Assembly: GCA_002803225.1 (NCBI GenBank)
Contig: NXFV01002014.1
Coordinates: forward strand, 1 to 64,000
Reading direction: 5' to 3'
From: Gamarada debralockiae
Taxonomy: Eukaryota; Ascomycota; Leotiomycetes; Helotiales; Hyphodiscaceae
DNA: 64,000 nt
Under the pieces are notes generated by a model. It worked only from the letters and a program-made list of their open reading frames with translations, had not been told where the DNA came from and did not search any database. The translations under genes and the position numbers were made by a program. How positions within the stretch are numbered: position 1 is the first letter of the stretch; each line of letters starts with the position of its first letter. Below, one piece after another: positions 46,561-57,852 of this stretch.

Positions 46561-47255
46561 TTAATCCAACCGCGCAGAAACATCGTCCTCATAGCCACAA
46601 ACTTGGTCCGCAATAGTCGCAACGCCCTGTACAACATTGGCATTACCCCAAGCCTTTCTCGCAAGCGTGCACGCCTTGTCGATAGCTAGACCCAAAGACC
46701 TATTTGTGATCAGTGAAGTCCTTCACCTCGATACAAGGATTGAACTTACTTGCAATCCCCCTTAGTGACATACCCCTGCCTCTCCAATTCCAGCGCCAAT
46801 TCTTCTTGATGATTGTCCAACAACGTAGGATTGGGCACAACGATGAGAGGGACTCCCATTCTCATGACATCGAGAATTGTTCCAGCACCTAGGTCACTTC
46901 ATTAGAGACCTTGAATATACTGCATTTGAAGGAAGAACTTACCAGCGTGACTGATGACCATACCTATCTCCGAGAATTCTTGAGACTCCTTGCAGGCTTT
47001 GATCTCCTCGTGCAATCCGTCCTTATTGAAATCAAAAGCCTTTAGCTCCAGTCCCGACGCATCCGGCTTCAAATCATGAAAGATGTTCAACGATTTGCCG
47101 CATTGAAAATTGATGGTTGTGAACCCATGCTTCTTGAACTTTTCAAGTACCTCAGGTTCGAGTGCAGCCTGAATAAGCTCTGGGAAGGCCGCGGTGGCTC
47201 CAACGGTAATCAAGCACTCTTTATGAAGCTTCTTTCCATCCTTTCTTGCGTTCAT
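46561..47255 (-). CDS. ALG13: UDP-N-acetylglucosamine transferase catalytic subunit Alg13
   Basis: Three exons: 47255-46943, 46888-46750 and 46699-46561, giving 196 aa, the normal Alg13 size. With the membrane partner Alg14 it adds the second GlcNAc to dolichol-PP-GlcNAc on the cytosolic face of the ER. Seen: [18 protein letters not shown] at the N-terminus, and the GT-B C-terminal signature [23 protein letters not shown] joined across the first splice (donor GTAAGT, acceptor CCTAG), then [14 protein letters not shown] chose the ATG at 47255 because it directly precedes the conserved start. The same frame stays open from an ATG at 47534, which would add 93 residues. It is head-to-head with the mS35 gene. 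Confidence 0.88.
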
Positions 47256-47784
47256 AATCTCTGTGACTTTGAGAGACGCGTCTGTCTTGGTGATTGATGA
47301 GACAATGAATATGATGTTTGATCTCTTCCAATCGTCGCAGAGCTCAAGCTCCTTTACACTCCAGCTGTCCTTGGTATAGAGCTTTTGCAAGAACGGACGC
47401 TTCTGTGCAATGGCTGAATCTTTGAGTCCACGTTGTTCGCCTTTGAAGGATTGCTCTACAAGATGGAAATGTCGGATTTGCGGGTTTTGATGTGTTCCAA
47501 TAATCGTGCAACTCTGTCTTGAAAGTTGCCCCATAGGTCAAGCCTCTAGCCTTTGGTATAATGAGATAGCGAGGCATCACGTCGGTGTTCGGGTTCTCTT
47601 TCAGCCCGATATGCGAGGTGTTATTGTGATTTGGTGAATTCGCGAGTTTTCGTTCAATTTTGTGGCATCAACTAAAGATTTAACCTTGCTGAGCTAGTCC
47701 GCCCCGGAACTAGTGCCAAAGCAACGCGACATGCACAAATTTGTCTAATCGATCTGAACGACGACCATCTTGAACAACACAGTC
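47256..47784. promoter_or_regulatory. divergent promoter region of ALG13 and mS35
   Basis: Includes the 279 bp open frame upstream of the chosen ALG13 start (to 47534) and an overlapping ATG frame from 47577 (MPRYLIIPKARGLTYG). Both could be upstream reading frames in the ALG13 leader or an N-terminal extension. Confidence 0.45.
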
Positions 47785-49035
47785 ATGGCAACGGCTCTGC
47801 AAGGCTTCCGCCTCACAGCGCGAAGCTGTCAATGTAGACCGCATGCACATCGATATCTCACCAAATCAATTGGTCGACGGAGAGCTTTCTCCACAGTGCC
47901 GCCCCTTCTTGCAGATTCAGAGACTTCCAATCCGCCATCAACGAAACATTCAACCAAGAAGGCGTCTTTCAATAAGCTTGCATCATGGATTCGTCCAGAT
48001 AATGAGGATGACCGACAAGGCCTTGCAAGAATCAGGACCCTGGCAGAGGCGAGGGAATTGGAAGACGAGCTGGAAGAGCTGGACAGGGACTTCAGGGAGG
48101 AGACGATGGAAACGTTCAGAGGGATCGGTATTGAGCCACCTTCTGAAGCACCTCGGAAGAAGAAACTGAAGAATACGTTTCTGAATATGGGAGATCCGGA
48201 ACCGTTTGAGGACGATGATTTTGAGTTTGAGGCCGATACTCATGAGGAGATGTCGAGTCTTGCCCATGGAGAATTGGAACATCATAGGGAGATGAGACAT
48301 TATGCTAGATTGGCAGCTTGGGAGATGCCACTTTTATCCAGTATGGTGGTCTGTGGAAGCTCAGGTCAGGATGGCTGCTAATGTTAACCCAGAATTCGCG
48401 AAGCCATTTGTTCCACCAACCGCCGATATGCCATTGAGATTCAGATACACGACTTACATGGGCGAGCAGCATCCTGCTGAGAAGAAAGTTGTGGTGGAAT
48501 TCTGCACATTGGATATGCCAAACTTGACCGATGTTCAGAGAATGAAGCTCATCAAGTTGGCTGGAGTGCGGTATAATCCGGAGACAGATATTGTCAGGAT
48601 GAGCTGCGAGATGTTTCCATCACAAGCTCAAAATAAGCGTTACCTAGGAGATCTGGTTGATGATATTCTCCGGGAAGCCAGAGTATGTGTTCTGCCCCAA
48701 TACCCGATTCACCCCAGTCTAATGCTCGGCAGGATCCGAAAGATACTTTTGAAGATGTCCCTGTGGATCTGAGACATCACAAGTTCAAGCCCAAACCCAA
48801 GTTCCCAAAAGAGTGGGTGATGACGGAGGAACGCCGAGCGGAGTTGGCAAAACTTCGAGAGAATGCCGAGTTGAAAGACCAGAGACGAATGCTTACTGGC
48901 CAGCTCGTGGATGGAATCAAGCAGATTGAGGATGCGTGGGCGAAAGGCCCAGCCCAGCCTGCTGCCTTACCTGAGATGGTGATGGCTGGGAAAGGTACAA
49001 AAGGGAAGGGAAAAAGGTTGGCCGTCAAGCGGTAG
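47785..49035 (+). CDS. RSM24: mitochondrial small ribosomal subunit protein mS35 (Rsm24)
   Basis: Three exons: 47785-48340, 48393-48682 and 48733-49035, giving 382 aa. The N-terminus (MATALQGFRLTARSCQCRPH) is a basic mitochondrial targeting sequence. A charged helical region follows, then the conserved mS35 domain: ARLAAWEMPLLSKFAKPFVPP across the first splice, LRFRYTTYMGEQHPAEKKVV, LAGVRYNPETDIVRMSCE and NKRYLGDLVDDILREAR. The C-terminal helical tail is lysine-rich. It is a structural part of the mitochondrial 37S subunit in the matrix. Both introns (52 and 50 bp) shift the frame, so the gene looks broken unless spliced. Confidence 0.88.
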
Positions 49036-50055
49036 TACTCGTACAAGGCAATGTAATTACTGGGGTGTAAGATACTGTACAGGTACATACCGCAAAATAG
49101 AACCAGGTGTACATTACCATACCCACTGAAGTATGGTCTCCCGTCAGCTCAATTTGGCATGAGATTCCTGGTCCCTGGAGCTTGAAGTTAACGGAAGAGG
49201 GTACAGGATTTTCCTCTGTCTTATCTTGGGAGTATGCAACGGTCGCCATCGCGTAGACATTCTCCTGAAAGCAAAGCGCATCCTTTTATTAGTAATACCC
49301 CAATATCCCGACCAAGGCCGATATTGGGGTCTTGGGTATGCCGCCGTGTAACCATTTCCCCTTTCTGAACCCCCTATCACGTGTAATCGGCGTTTCTTAC
49401 TGACTCGGCTGTGGCTTTGTGCACTGAACCCCGCCTGAAATGTCTCCACAGGCATGAACCTCGGCCGTAACGAACTAACACCCCTGTGATTCCAGAAACA
49501 CATCTCACCCGTCAGCACCACATAAGAAGGCGAGCTTCCGGTCGACGATTCAGGATGTTGGAGGCTCTCATATAGCCTGATCTCCTATCTTTGTTATCTC
49601 TTTTAATGCTTCGGAATACCCAGGAGTCCTTTATTTCTCGGAAGACATCATCGAAGTCTTGAAGTGGAGCTCTCTAAAAGTTCTGTGAATTGATTAAGAG
49701 TGTTGACAATTGAGGTTTTAGGAGATTGAACTAAGTAAGCATCACCACTTTTCGTCGATTGTCTGGTGCTGGAGCTGTCTGCTGGAGCTGTCGTGCAGAG
49801 GTTCATTAATCAAAAAGCTCTCGTCTTGACCACGAGTTTCCCCAGATCGAAAAACTCAATGTATGGTTTTGATTTTTTCCAATGGTTAGGATGAAAGTTG
49901 AATATTGTGTCGATCCCAAGTGAGGGGTCGAAGCATAACCTTACTCCCCAGGAGGTTCGGATACACAAGATCAATCGCCCTTTCTCGTGGAATGTTTCGT
50001 GCATCACACAACATCTGAGCTCTGCTAACAAAGCCTCGCCATAGATCGATTGGCA
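49036..50055. other. intergenic
   Basis: No gene recognised. Contains the hairpin at 49297-49330. The last 200 bp should be the ALDH promoter and leader. Confidence 0.5.
49297..49330. repeat. perfect 11-bp stem hairpin
   Basis: ACCCCAATATC (49297-49307) and GATATTGGGGT (49320-49330) with a 12 nt loop. It lies in intergenic DNA about 260 bp after the mS35 stop codon. Confidence 0.8.
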
Positions 50056-51721
50056 ATGTCGTCCATCAAAATCCCCCCCTTCGAGGCCACGCCCATCGAT
50101 TCCATCCATAGCACCGTCAACCTCTGCGCAACCACCTTCCGCACACAGAAGACGAAACCTCTCTCCTACCGCCTGTCCCAACTGCGCAAACTCTACTGGG
50201 CCATCAACGACAACACAGACGCAATCGTCGAAGCCTGCAAGCAAGATCTGGGAAAGCCTACTTTCGAGACCTTCATGGGAGAAGTCGATTGGTGCAAGAA
50301 TGATATCGTGTTCGTTACGAAGAACTTGAAGAAATGGATGAAGGACGAGAGCGCGCCCGATATTCCCCTTACAAACTCGTTGTTGAACCCGAAAATCAGG
50401 AAAGACCCCTTGGGAAATGTTCTTGTTATTGGTGCATACAACTTCCCTGTCCAGTTGTCGCTTGGACCTTTCATTGGTGCTATTGCAGCTGGATGTACCG
50501 GTGTCTTGAAGCCCTCGGAGGTTTCTCCAGCTACGGCTATGGTGCTCAAGAAGATCGTTGAAGAGTCTCTTGATCCTAGTGCGTATGCAGTCGTCAACGG
50601 TGGTGTCCCGGAGACGTCAGCCTTGCTCGAGGAGAAATGGGACAAGATCTTCTACACCGGAAGTGCCAACGTTGGAACGATCATCGCGAAGAAGGCCGCC
50701 GAGACCTTGACACCCGTCTGTCTTGAGCTCGGAGGTCGCAACCCAGCTATTGTCACCAAGCACGCCGATCCTCGTCTCGCGGCCCGCCGACTCTTATGGG
50801 GAAAGCTCCACAATGCTGGACAGGTCTGCATTTCTCAGAACTATATCATGGTCGACAAGGATATTTTGCCGTTGTTCATTGAGCAGTTGAAGATTGCTAT
50901 GAAGGAGTTCTATCCCAATGGCACTAAGTCCAGCCCGGACTACGCACGAATTGTTAACAAGAGACATTTCTTGAGAATCAAGAAGATGCTTGATGATACC
51001 CGCGGAAAGATCCTGATGGGTGGTGAGGTCGATGAGTCTCAGAACTACATCGATATCACGGTCGTCCAAGTTGAGGACGAGAAGGATTCTATGATCGTTG
51101 ATGAATCTTTTGGTCCTTTGATGCCTCTTCTCGCTATTGATAACGTCGATGAGGCTATTCGCATCGCTAACTCGGTGCATTCGACCCCTCTTGGTCTCTA
51201 CCCGTTCGGCACCAAGGCCGAGACAAGCAGGAGTGCGTACCCTACCTTCATTTCTATGTAATTTTAAAGAGCCTTACTAACAACCCACAGTCCTCAACGA
51301 AGTGACATCCGGCGGCGCCTCCGTAAACGACGCCTTCTTCCACGGCGCGATCCCCACCCTCGCATTCGGCGGCGTAGGCGACTCCGGCCAAGGCGCCTAC
51401 CGCGGCAAAGCCTCCTTCGATACCTTCACTCACCGTCGCTCCATCATCACCACTCCCGGCTGGATGGAAGGTCTGCTTTCCGTCCGCTATCCTCCTTATG
51501 CTGGCAAGCTCCCCAAATTCAGACAAACCTCTGAGCTCAAGCCGAACTTTGATAGGAATGGAAAGGAGGTGAAGGGCGTGGGGTACTGGTTGGGATTCGT
51601 GCTTAGTTTGGGGGGTGAGAGCACGAAGAGTGTGTTGTCAAGATGGGTGTTGGCAGTTTTGGTGGCAGTAGGTGCGAAAAAGTATGCTGATGTTGGGGGG
51701 TTGCCGAATTATTTGAAGTAG
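50056..51721 (+). CDS. HFD1: membrane-anchored fatty aldehyde dehydrogenase (ALDH3 class, Hfd1-like)
   Basis: Two exons: 50056-51232 and 51291-51721, giving 535 aa. Oxidises long-chain fatty aldehydes (for example from sphingolipid breakdown) with NAD. Seen: KQDLGKPTFETFMGEV, the cofactor-loop Asn in GAYNFPVQL, the catalytic Glu in LELGGRNPAIV, the catalytic Cys in NAGQVCISQNY and the ALDH3 C-terminal segment LNEVTSGGASVND with GDSGQGAYRGK. The C-terminus has a hydrophobic anchor (about residues 490-525), as in ALDH3A2 and yeast Hfd1, which sit in ER, lipid droplet or outer mitochondrial membranes. The intron (donor GTGCGT, branch ACTAAC) splits the class signature just before ILNEV. Confidence 0.92.
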
Positions 51722-51831
51722 GGGGTTCATGGGGACATGATAATGGGGAGGTAGGGAGTTGGTTTGAGGCAATAGGGAAGATGGCAGAATGCAAATCTGT
51801 ATTATGAATGGTTCGCTCTGGCTGTGGATTG

Positions 51832-52134
51832 CTATGCTCTGTGGAATCTCTCTTTGGTTGTGGCAGCAGACCTCTCCATCAGATATCCTTGAATAGCAAT
51901 GGTCTTTCCTTCACTCAAACAGGGTACTTCTTTCCTCACAAAGTTTTGTCGCACATCGACATTTAGCCGGTATCTCCCCGGAGATTCTGTCGTTCCAATA
52001 GATAACTCAAGCCTCTCCTTTATCGGCTTTAGATATTGGTAGGTGTACGTCCTCTCGGAGATTGGTCTATTACCTGGCACCGGCGGTACCAATGTTAAAG
52101 ACGCTCGGAGAAGACGCTCACCAATTGAACCACA
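51832..52134 (-). pseudogene. open frame without start codon, possible gene relic
   Basis: The minus-strand frame is open for about 100 codons up to a TGA and ends in TAG at 51834-51832. The sequence is protein-like (RTYTYQYLKPIKERLELS, RLNVDVRQNFVRKEVPCL, TIAIQGYLMERS), but the only ATG is near the end, so a normal gene would need an upstream exon I cannot find. It is either a terminal exon with an unseen partner or a truncated copy. Family not recognised. Confidence 0.35.
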
Positions 52135-52633
52135 AGAGACCGTTCAGACCCCCGGTTCAAACAAGCCTTATTTGTAGATCGTAGAGGAGGGTCGCTTTTT
52201 GTTGCAGGTCGCATCGGGAGGATGTTGCTCCTCGGAGAATCAGTCCGACACGTGATGTCCAATGAGCTTGCCGCAAAGCATAGGGCTGAAAGGACGGGAA
52301 GGAGAACTTTAACTCATCCCCTTACCCCTGGAAGGCTGTCCTTCTAAGGGTGTTAGTAGTTTGCCAGGCATGGCAGTAAGTTGGAGTTCACAATATTTTT
52401 CACGGTGGAATTGATTCAGGTATCAACTTTATAGTAAGTGTCGCTCCCAGTGCACCTTTAAATGTACCCTTTTCATACCTAACCCCTAAAACCGTATCCC
52501 CATATGCTCGGATCATCATGATGAATGCCATAGAACCACAACCTCAAGCTTCCATCCGATCCACAAACCCTTAGACGAAAAGCCGAAACCAGCTCTTGTC
52601 CCAAATCCGATACCATGAGATGAAGAATGGAAT
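52135..52633. other. intergenic
   Basis: No gene seen. 3' flank of the alcohol dehydrogenase gene. Confidence 0.5.
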
Positions 52634-53679
52634 TCACTGGACGACAACGACACCACGATATCGCATATTACCAGCCTCCAACTTCTCCATACACTGCGTA
52701 ATACCCTCCTGCGTCATCGGGAACTGCTCAATAATAGGCTTGATCTGATGATGAGCAGCAAACACCAACATCTCCCGATGAACCTGTCTCGCCGCAACCA
52801 AAGAACCTTGAATCTTGAGCTCGCCTGCAAGAATCGGCATATAAGGGATGTTGAGGTCGTCTTGGGAAACGGTGAGAGGGAAGATAGTTGCGCCGGGTGC
52901 CATGATGGGAAGGAATTGCTTCCATTCAGGTTGAACGGAGGTAGTGATGAGAAGTTGATCGATGGGGCGAGAGACGGATAGTTCCTTGACACCCTTTGTA
53001 GCGACGAATTCAGTGGCTCCGAGACGCATGGCTTCGTCCTTCTTGCTGTCAGTGCTCGAAAAGACGACGACTTCACAGCCCATCTTTGCGGCAAACTGAA
53101 TAGCCAGATGCCCGAGTCCTCCGATACCGATAACACCAACGCGGTCAGTGGATTTGGTGCCGAAGGATTGGAGAGCGTTGAAGACGGTTGCTCCTCCGCA
53201 CATCAAGGGGGCCGCGTGCTCGCGGGCAATGCCGTCGGGGATGGCAAAGATGAAGTCGGCCTTCCAGATGGCGTAGTGGGAGAAGGAACCTTGGTCGCGA
53301 TCGGCGGAGCCGTACATCGCGCGCTCAGGGCAAAGAGTTTCGTGACCAGTCAAACATTGCTTGCAGTGTCCACAGGAGTTGTGTTGGTAGCCCCAGCCAA
53401 CGGAGTCACCCTTGCGGTATGTCTTGACTGATGAACCGGTTTCCTTAATTCTTGTTAGTTTTGAATTTGGGGAGAAGAGAAGAGAGCAAAGCTTACCTCA
53501 ACAACACCAGCACCTTCATGGCCAAGAACCATGTCAGCGTGCTTGTAATGCACATCAGTACCACAGAGGCCGGAGTGAGTGACCTTGACGAGAACCTCAT
53601 CAGCACCGAGATCCTTGGTGGTAATGGACTCAACGATCTTGCCCTCCTTAGAGCCCTTGAAGACTGTGAATTGAACCAT
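52634..53679 (-). CDS. zinc-dependent alcohol dehydrogenase (MDR family)
   Basis: Two exons: 53679-53497 and 53443-52634, giving 330 aa. Oxidises or reduces alcohol/aldehyde pairs with NAD(P), in the cytosol. Catalytic zinc ligands lie in HSGLCGTDVHY and GHEGAGVVE; the structural zinc knot is SCGHCKQCLTGHETLC; the Rossmann motif is GIGGLGHLA. The splice must use the AG at 53445-53444: the AG six bases earlier would create an immediate stop. The result, VVEETGSSVKTYRKGDSVGWG, matches the family. The layout resembles cinnamyl/ADH1-like fungal enzymes; the substrate cannot be assigned. A TATA box lies about 125 bp upstream. Confidence 0.88.
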
Positions 53680-53800
53680 GATTACTTCCTTTTTTGTGTT
53701 GTAGTTGTCGAGAAAGGAGATAGATGTGCAAGGTGATTTTGAATTGTTGAAGCGAGAAGAGAGATTGAAGATTGGAGAGATCTCGGAGGTGAAGAAGATC

Positions 53801-53807
53801 TTATATA
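53801..53807 (-). promoter_or_regulatory. TATA box of alcohol dehydrogenase gene
   Basis: TATATAA on the minus strand, 122-128 bp before the start codon, in a purine/pyrimidine-biased leader. Suggests a regulated gene. Confidence 0.5.
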
Positions 53808-54663
53808 GTTGAGTAGGAGGTTGTGATATAGTTGTGAGGTTTATGAAAGTGAGATCTTGTAAAAGTGAAGTAGAAGCTATGAGACAAGAGTTCAACTTGA
53901 TATATGTCTTGAAATGAGCGATTCAGATTGCCATCAAGAGCAACAATCGGATTCCTGGTTCCTGGATTGCTAAGCAAGAAATATTTCATGACATGCTTCA
54001 ACGATTAGGTCACGTCCACAGAGCCGACGACGACGACGTCGATTGCTCGAAGTCTGGTCCATGGGAGCTGGCATCATGAGCAGCAGTAACATCTACCATT
54101 GGCTACTCACCCATGTGTTCATGGAAGAGCGGGTGGATCTGTACAGGGAAGACTCGGTAGTCGTTCGGAGAGCAATCCGTTCTGTGGTGGAGAAATATGA
54201 GTATGCATGGAACATTTGAAAAATGGAATCCTATTGCAGAGAAATTTCGATAGCGGCGGAAGCAAGCATGACGTCCTATCCCCGACGTTTCCGATAGGAG
54301 AAATATTTTTCTCTTAGGGCTGACTTATCGCCGATAGGGACTGTGTCGGAATCTTCAAGCAGGGAGAGCATTGACCTTCATTGGATTTCCAAGCAAGCTC
54401 TGTAAACACAACCTGATTTCAGATGATTGGTCCCCTTTTGCGGATTTCCACTTCATCCAGCCTCGGTCCTTCCCATATTGAGGATGAAACCGCTGAGTTC
54501 GGAGCGTTACCCTTGGCAGGGTTTCACGTCCTTCTTCCCTGATCAAGATAGAAAGCGTTTTGTAAAAAGAAGATGGTCGAAACGGATCCATCCACCTTCC
54601 AGACCCTCCAAGTTTGTAAGGCTGTGTTCATGACTCGTGTAGGATTTTCGATATCATGAGCGT
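53808..54663. other. intergenic
   Basis: Upstream region of alcohol dehydrogenase and 3' flank of RRP4. Contains two copies of CCGATAGG near 54291 and 54331, and an inverted pair TCCTATC/GATAGGA at 54274-54299. No gene recognised. Confidence 0.5.
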
Positions 54664-55734
54664 TCAAGTACCGCTCAACAACTTCAGCACCTGCTTTCCC
54701 TTCTCTCCCCCAAGATAGGCATTTCTCTCGCCTTCGTTCTCGTTATCAACCTCCACAGCAGCTTCATAACCCTTCATGACCATATCCTCATCAACTCTCA
54801 ATCCTTCTTCTACCAACAACTGAATAACCCCTCGAATCCTAGAAATCTCTCTCCTAGTCTCGGGCTCTATCACATCGTTTTGACTCGAATAGACCGTGCT
54901 GCTGATACTCTCCTCCATCCTGGTAATCGATGTGTCTCCCCCCACAGGCTCAACATGTTTGCTGATCCAGATATACCCATTGACTCCAAGAATCACATCA
55001 ACCTTCCCACCACCATGAACCGTATCAATCGTCCAAACCTGTCTGCGAGCCCTAACCACACCACCTCCCCCGCCAACACCACTGACACTCATGAAAACCC
55101 CGTTCCTCAACTTCCCATACTTCAAACTCCGTGCATGTAAACTGGCGCTTCCATCTTGACGTAAAGTCTGCACCTCAGCAACCAAAAGATCTCCTTCGCT
55201 GAAGAACGTCCTGATTTGTAATTCGTCTGTCTCCGTTCTTCTGCGTAGAATACCGCCGGGGAGATTGATGGCTGAGAGCGGCAGGTCTGCCAAAACGGGA
55301 GCTCCGACGTCGACGCGCCAGCGCTTGGATTGCACTTCGATGATACGACCAACGATCAGATCACCGATTTCGGGTGTATATCGTGCGCGTAGGGGTCGGA
55401 CTGAGAGGAGCTTGTTGGTTTTTTGGACGGTGCCTGCGACTGTGGCTACAATTTCTGTGCTGGATGGCGCGATGAATGTTCCATGACCTCTGGCAGATTA
55501 TTAGAAGCGTGGGATACATATTAGGACGTGGTATACATACCTCATCCATTGAGGGTCATCCGTGACAGTCTCTCCAGGTGTGACAATATCTTTCGAATGT
55601 CGAGCTCGTTTGGCAGGTCGCATAGTAACATCTCCTTGAAGATCAACACCGCCATCGTCGTCTGAATCATCTGAAGAGTTTTCAGATTGATAGGGTATTG
55701 CAGCCGGAGCTGGGGCGAGTATGGTTATTGCCAT
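54664..55734 (-). CDS. RRP4: exosome complex cap subunit Rrp4
   Basis: Two exons: 55734-55541 and 55489-54664, giving 339 aa. It is one of three RNA-binding cap proteins of the RNA exosome (3' to 5' RNA decay and rRNA processing; nucleus and cytoplasm). Seen: an acidic serine-rich lead, the N-terminal exosome domain ([20 protein letters not shown]), an S1 domain ([19 protein letters not shown]), and a KH-type domain beginning near [13 protein letters not shown] with [10 protein letters not shown]. The splice restores QWM-RGHGT. The start is the first ATG ([10 protein letters not shown]); the frame further upstream has no ATG. Length is close to yeast Rrp4 (359 aa). Confidence 0.92.
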
Positions 55735-56114
55735 TGTCACGGTTTCCGAAAGACAAGGCTGAAGGTCTTCTTTAGGAAAGAATATTTTATGTGAGGGAGG
55801 CTGACCGGGCGCCGGAGCCAAAGATACAACGACATCGGCATCAATTCATGGCCGATGGTGCGTAGCGCCTTTTTTCAAATACCAGCAGGGATCGTCGCAT
55901 GTCCTGGCGAATCATGAACACGCTGTGACACCCTACTTGATCATTACATCACACCCAAGAGCAAGATCTGCCGTGGAGTAATCGCTTTGCATACGAAAGT
56001 TTACTGGACTTATTGATCCAGCGTTCCCGAAGCTTCATTATATTTGCTGTCTCTTCTCTCAGTTCTCTAGATGCGATGTTCCTCACAACATAGAAACTGT
56101 CCCTATCTTGAATC
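55735..56114. promoter_or_regulatory. divergent promoter region
   Basis: 380 bp between the start codons of RRP4 (-) and the membrane protein gene (+). No specific element recognised. Confidence 0.45.
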
Positions 56115-57195
56115 ATGTCCGGAGAGACCGAACGAACCGAAACTTCCATCCCGAAAGAAGGAGACGCTTCAATGAGCAACAATGGAAGTGAGAATACACG
56201 ACCCTCGGAGTCGATTGGGATATTAGAACCATTGCCGGCGCTGCACACACCCCATCGGAAAAGGAAGACCATTCTGGTTGTCGGCGTTGTTCTTGCGACT
56301 TTGGATCTGTGTTGTTTACCCATCACCTATTTTTACGCATTGAAGTTTGACACGAGTTTGAAGCTGCAAGATGGTATAGAATTAATATCCAAATATTCGA
56401 AGACATCCAGCTGATTATTCAATCTATAGTATTCGCAGTAATTACCGGAGTATATGGGATGCTCAGTTTCACACATTATGCCTTTCGATCGCTCAAGTTG
56501 TTTCGGTCGAAGACCGCACCGAAATGGAGACCAGTAGGATGGACGAAATGGGGAATGGTAGGTGTTTATCGATTTGATGAAGATCGTCAGAACTAACAAG
56601 TGCCCAGCTCGAATTCCTCCAAGTCAATGTCCTGATTGTCATCAGTCTCGTCGAGATCGAACTCGTGGCGGGAACAGCACCGACCAATCCCATCGTCCGA
56701 CTTTGCGCAATGCCTTCACCGACGATCTGTTTCTATCTTGGATTCCTGTTCTGCGGCTCTGCTATTGCTACACAAATGCGTTGGAAATTACCCTTCAATA
56801 TGTCCTCCACGGAGAAGGGATCGACCTGGCGTCCAGCAGTACTGGCATTTGTCGAGGATGCCGGTGCTATCGAAGGCCAAGGAGGAGTCCAATACAGAGC
56901 TGCCGTGATGAAGAGATACGAAATAAGTCCAAGATTTCGACGCATGATGTTGTTGCTGAGTTGGGGATGGGGTCTGGGCCTCATCTGCATTGCCATTGTT
57001 TCGACCGTTTTGATTATGGAATTGAGCGAGGACGTCGGATTCGGAGTAGGATGGGGTCTGCCATGGGCCTTCTCAGCCGGATGGGTGTTCCTCACCGTTA
57101 TATTCGTGACGGTCCAGTTGAGGAAGGAGAAGGCGGAGTGGATAGCGAAGGGGGGAATTGTAAATGTACGAACGACCGAAACTCCTGCGGCATAA
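56115..57195 (+). CDS. six-span membrane protein of unknown function
   Basis: Three exons: 56115-56373, 56430-56557 and 56608-57195, giving 324 aa. A serine-rich soluble N-terminus (about 50 residues) is followed by six predicted membrane spans (about residues 53-78, 88-108, 132-151, 165-186, 245-268 and 276-299). Between spans 4 and 5 lies a conserved-looking loop (FVEDAGAIEGQGGVQYRAA). The pattern matches a family of uncharacterised fungal membrane proteins with a glycine-rich GQGG loop; no transport or enzyme motif is seen. The introns join KLQD-VFAVITGVYGM and WTKWGM-LEFLQVNV in frame. Function unknown. Confidence 0.75.
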
Positions 57196-57314
57196 TGTTA
57201 GAATTTAGATACCAACGTTTAGATATGAGAAATGAGAAATGATAAGCCCTTTGGATACCAAATGCCTCAAAATGCTACCCGTACGCCGATCCCCAACCTC
57301 CAAATCTTGCATGT

Positions 57315-57660
57315 CTAATTGACAAGTCTCCAAAATCCCATGCTCACAAGTGTCAACGCGATGCCCGTGATTCCGGCTTGTCGAGTCTTCATCCCAAAGA
57401 AGCTCTTGCTCTGAAGGATCTTTGCTTCTTGCGCCTTCAATTGCGCATGTCCGGAGACGTAGCTATAGACACCTAAGCCAGCAAATGCGGCAGCTCCTGT
57501 AACAAATGTTTGTCAGACATTGTGAATCTCCTGCCACAGCGAATCCCTTACCTGTGACCCTACAAGGCATACAATCATCTTGGAGTTTGTCCTGCTCTGC
57601 AAGCACTTTATGCAGCGGCTCAGGTCGTGAAAGTTGTTCTATAGGAGGAACTTTCGACAT
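57315..57660 (-). CDS. small membrane protein, DUF4536/DMAC1-like
   Basis: Two exons: 57660-57552 and 57496-57315, giving 96 aa, with a 55 bp intron (GTAAGG donor, TTACAG acceptor). The second exon has no start codon of its own and is only seen by following the splice (CRVTG-AAAFAGLGVYSY). Seen: a DDCMPCRVTG segment with a CxxC pair, then two hydrophobic segments (AAAFAGLGVYSYV; AGITGIALTLVSMGFW). This resembles DUF4536 proteins such as animal DMAC1, a complex I assembly factor, but the match is by eye only. It is head-to-head with the AP-3 mu gene, 192 bp apart. An ATG at 57720 is an alternative start. Confidence 0.65.
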
Positions 57661-57852
57661 TGCGTTGGTGGTGGTGACTGAATTTGCGACGGGGTGGTTG
57701 ATGAAAGAGAGAGAGAGCATGGCGAGCTGGAAGAAGATCTCTGAGTGGGAAGACGCGGCCGCGAACCCCACGTCCCAATTCAACTTGTAGTGAACTTCTC
57801 TGACAACTTTCGCAACCACATAGATGACTCGACGATAATCTTAAATCTAACT

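Noticed and set aside
52060..52145. tRNA-like boxes (GGTTCAA on +, GGTTCAATTGGTGAGC on -)
   Set aside because: No cloverleaf forms on either strand: the acceptor and T stems do not pair. The minus strand there is part of an open protein-like frame.
53444..53496. AG six bases upstream as acceptor of the alcohol dehydrogenase intron
   Set aside because: It would place a TAA directly after the junction. The next AG gives the family sequence.
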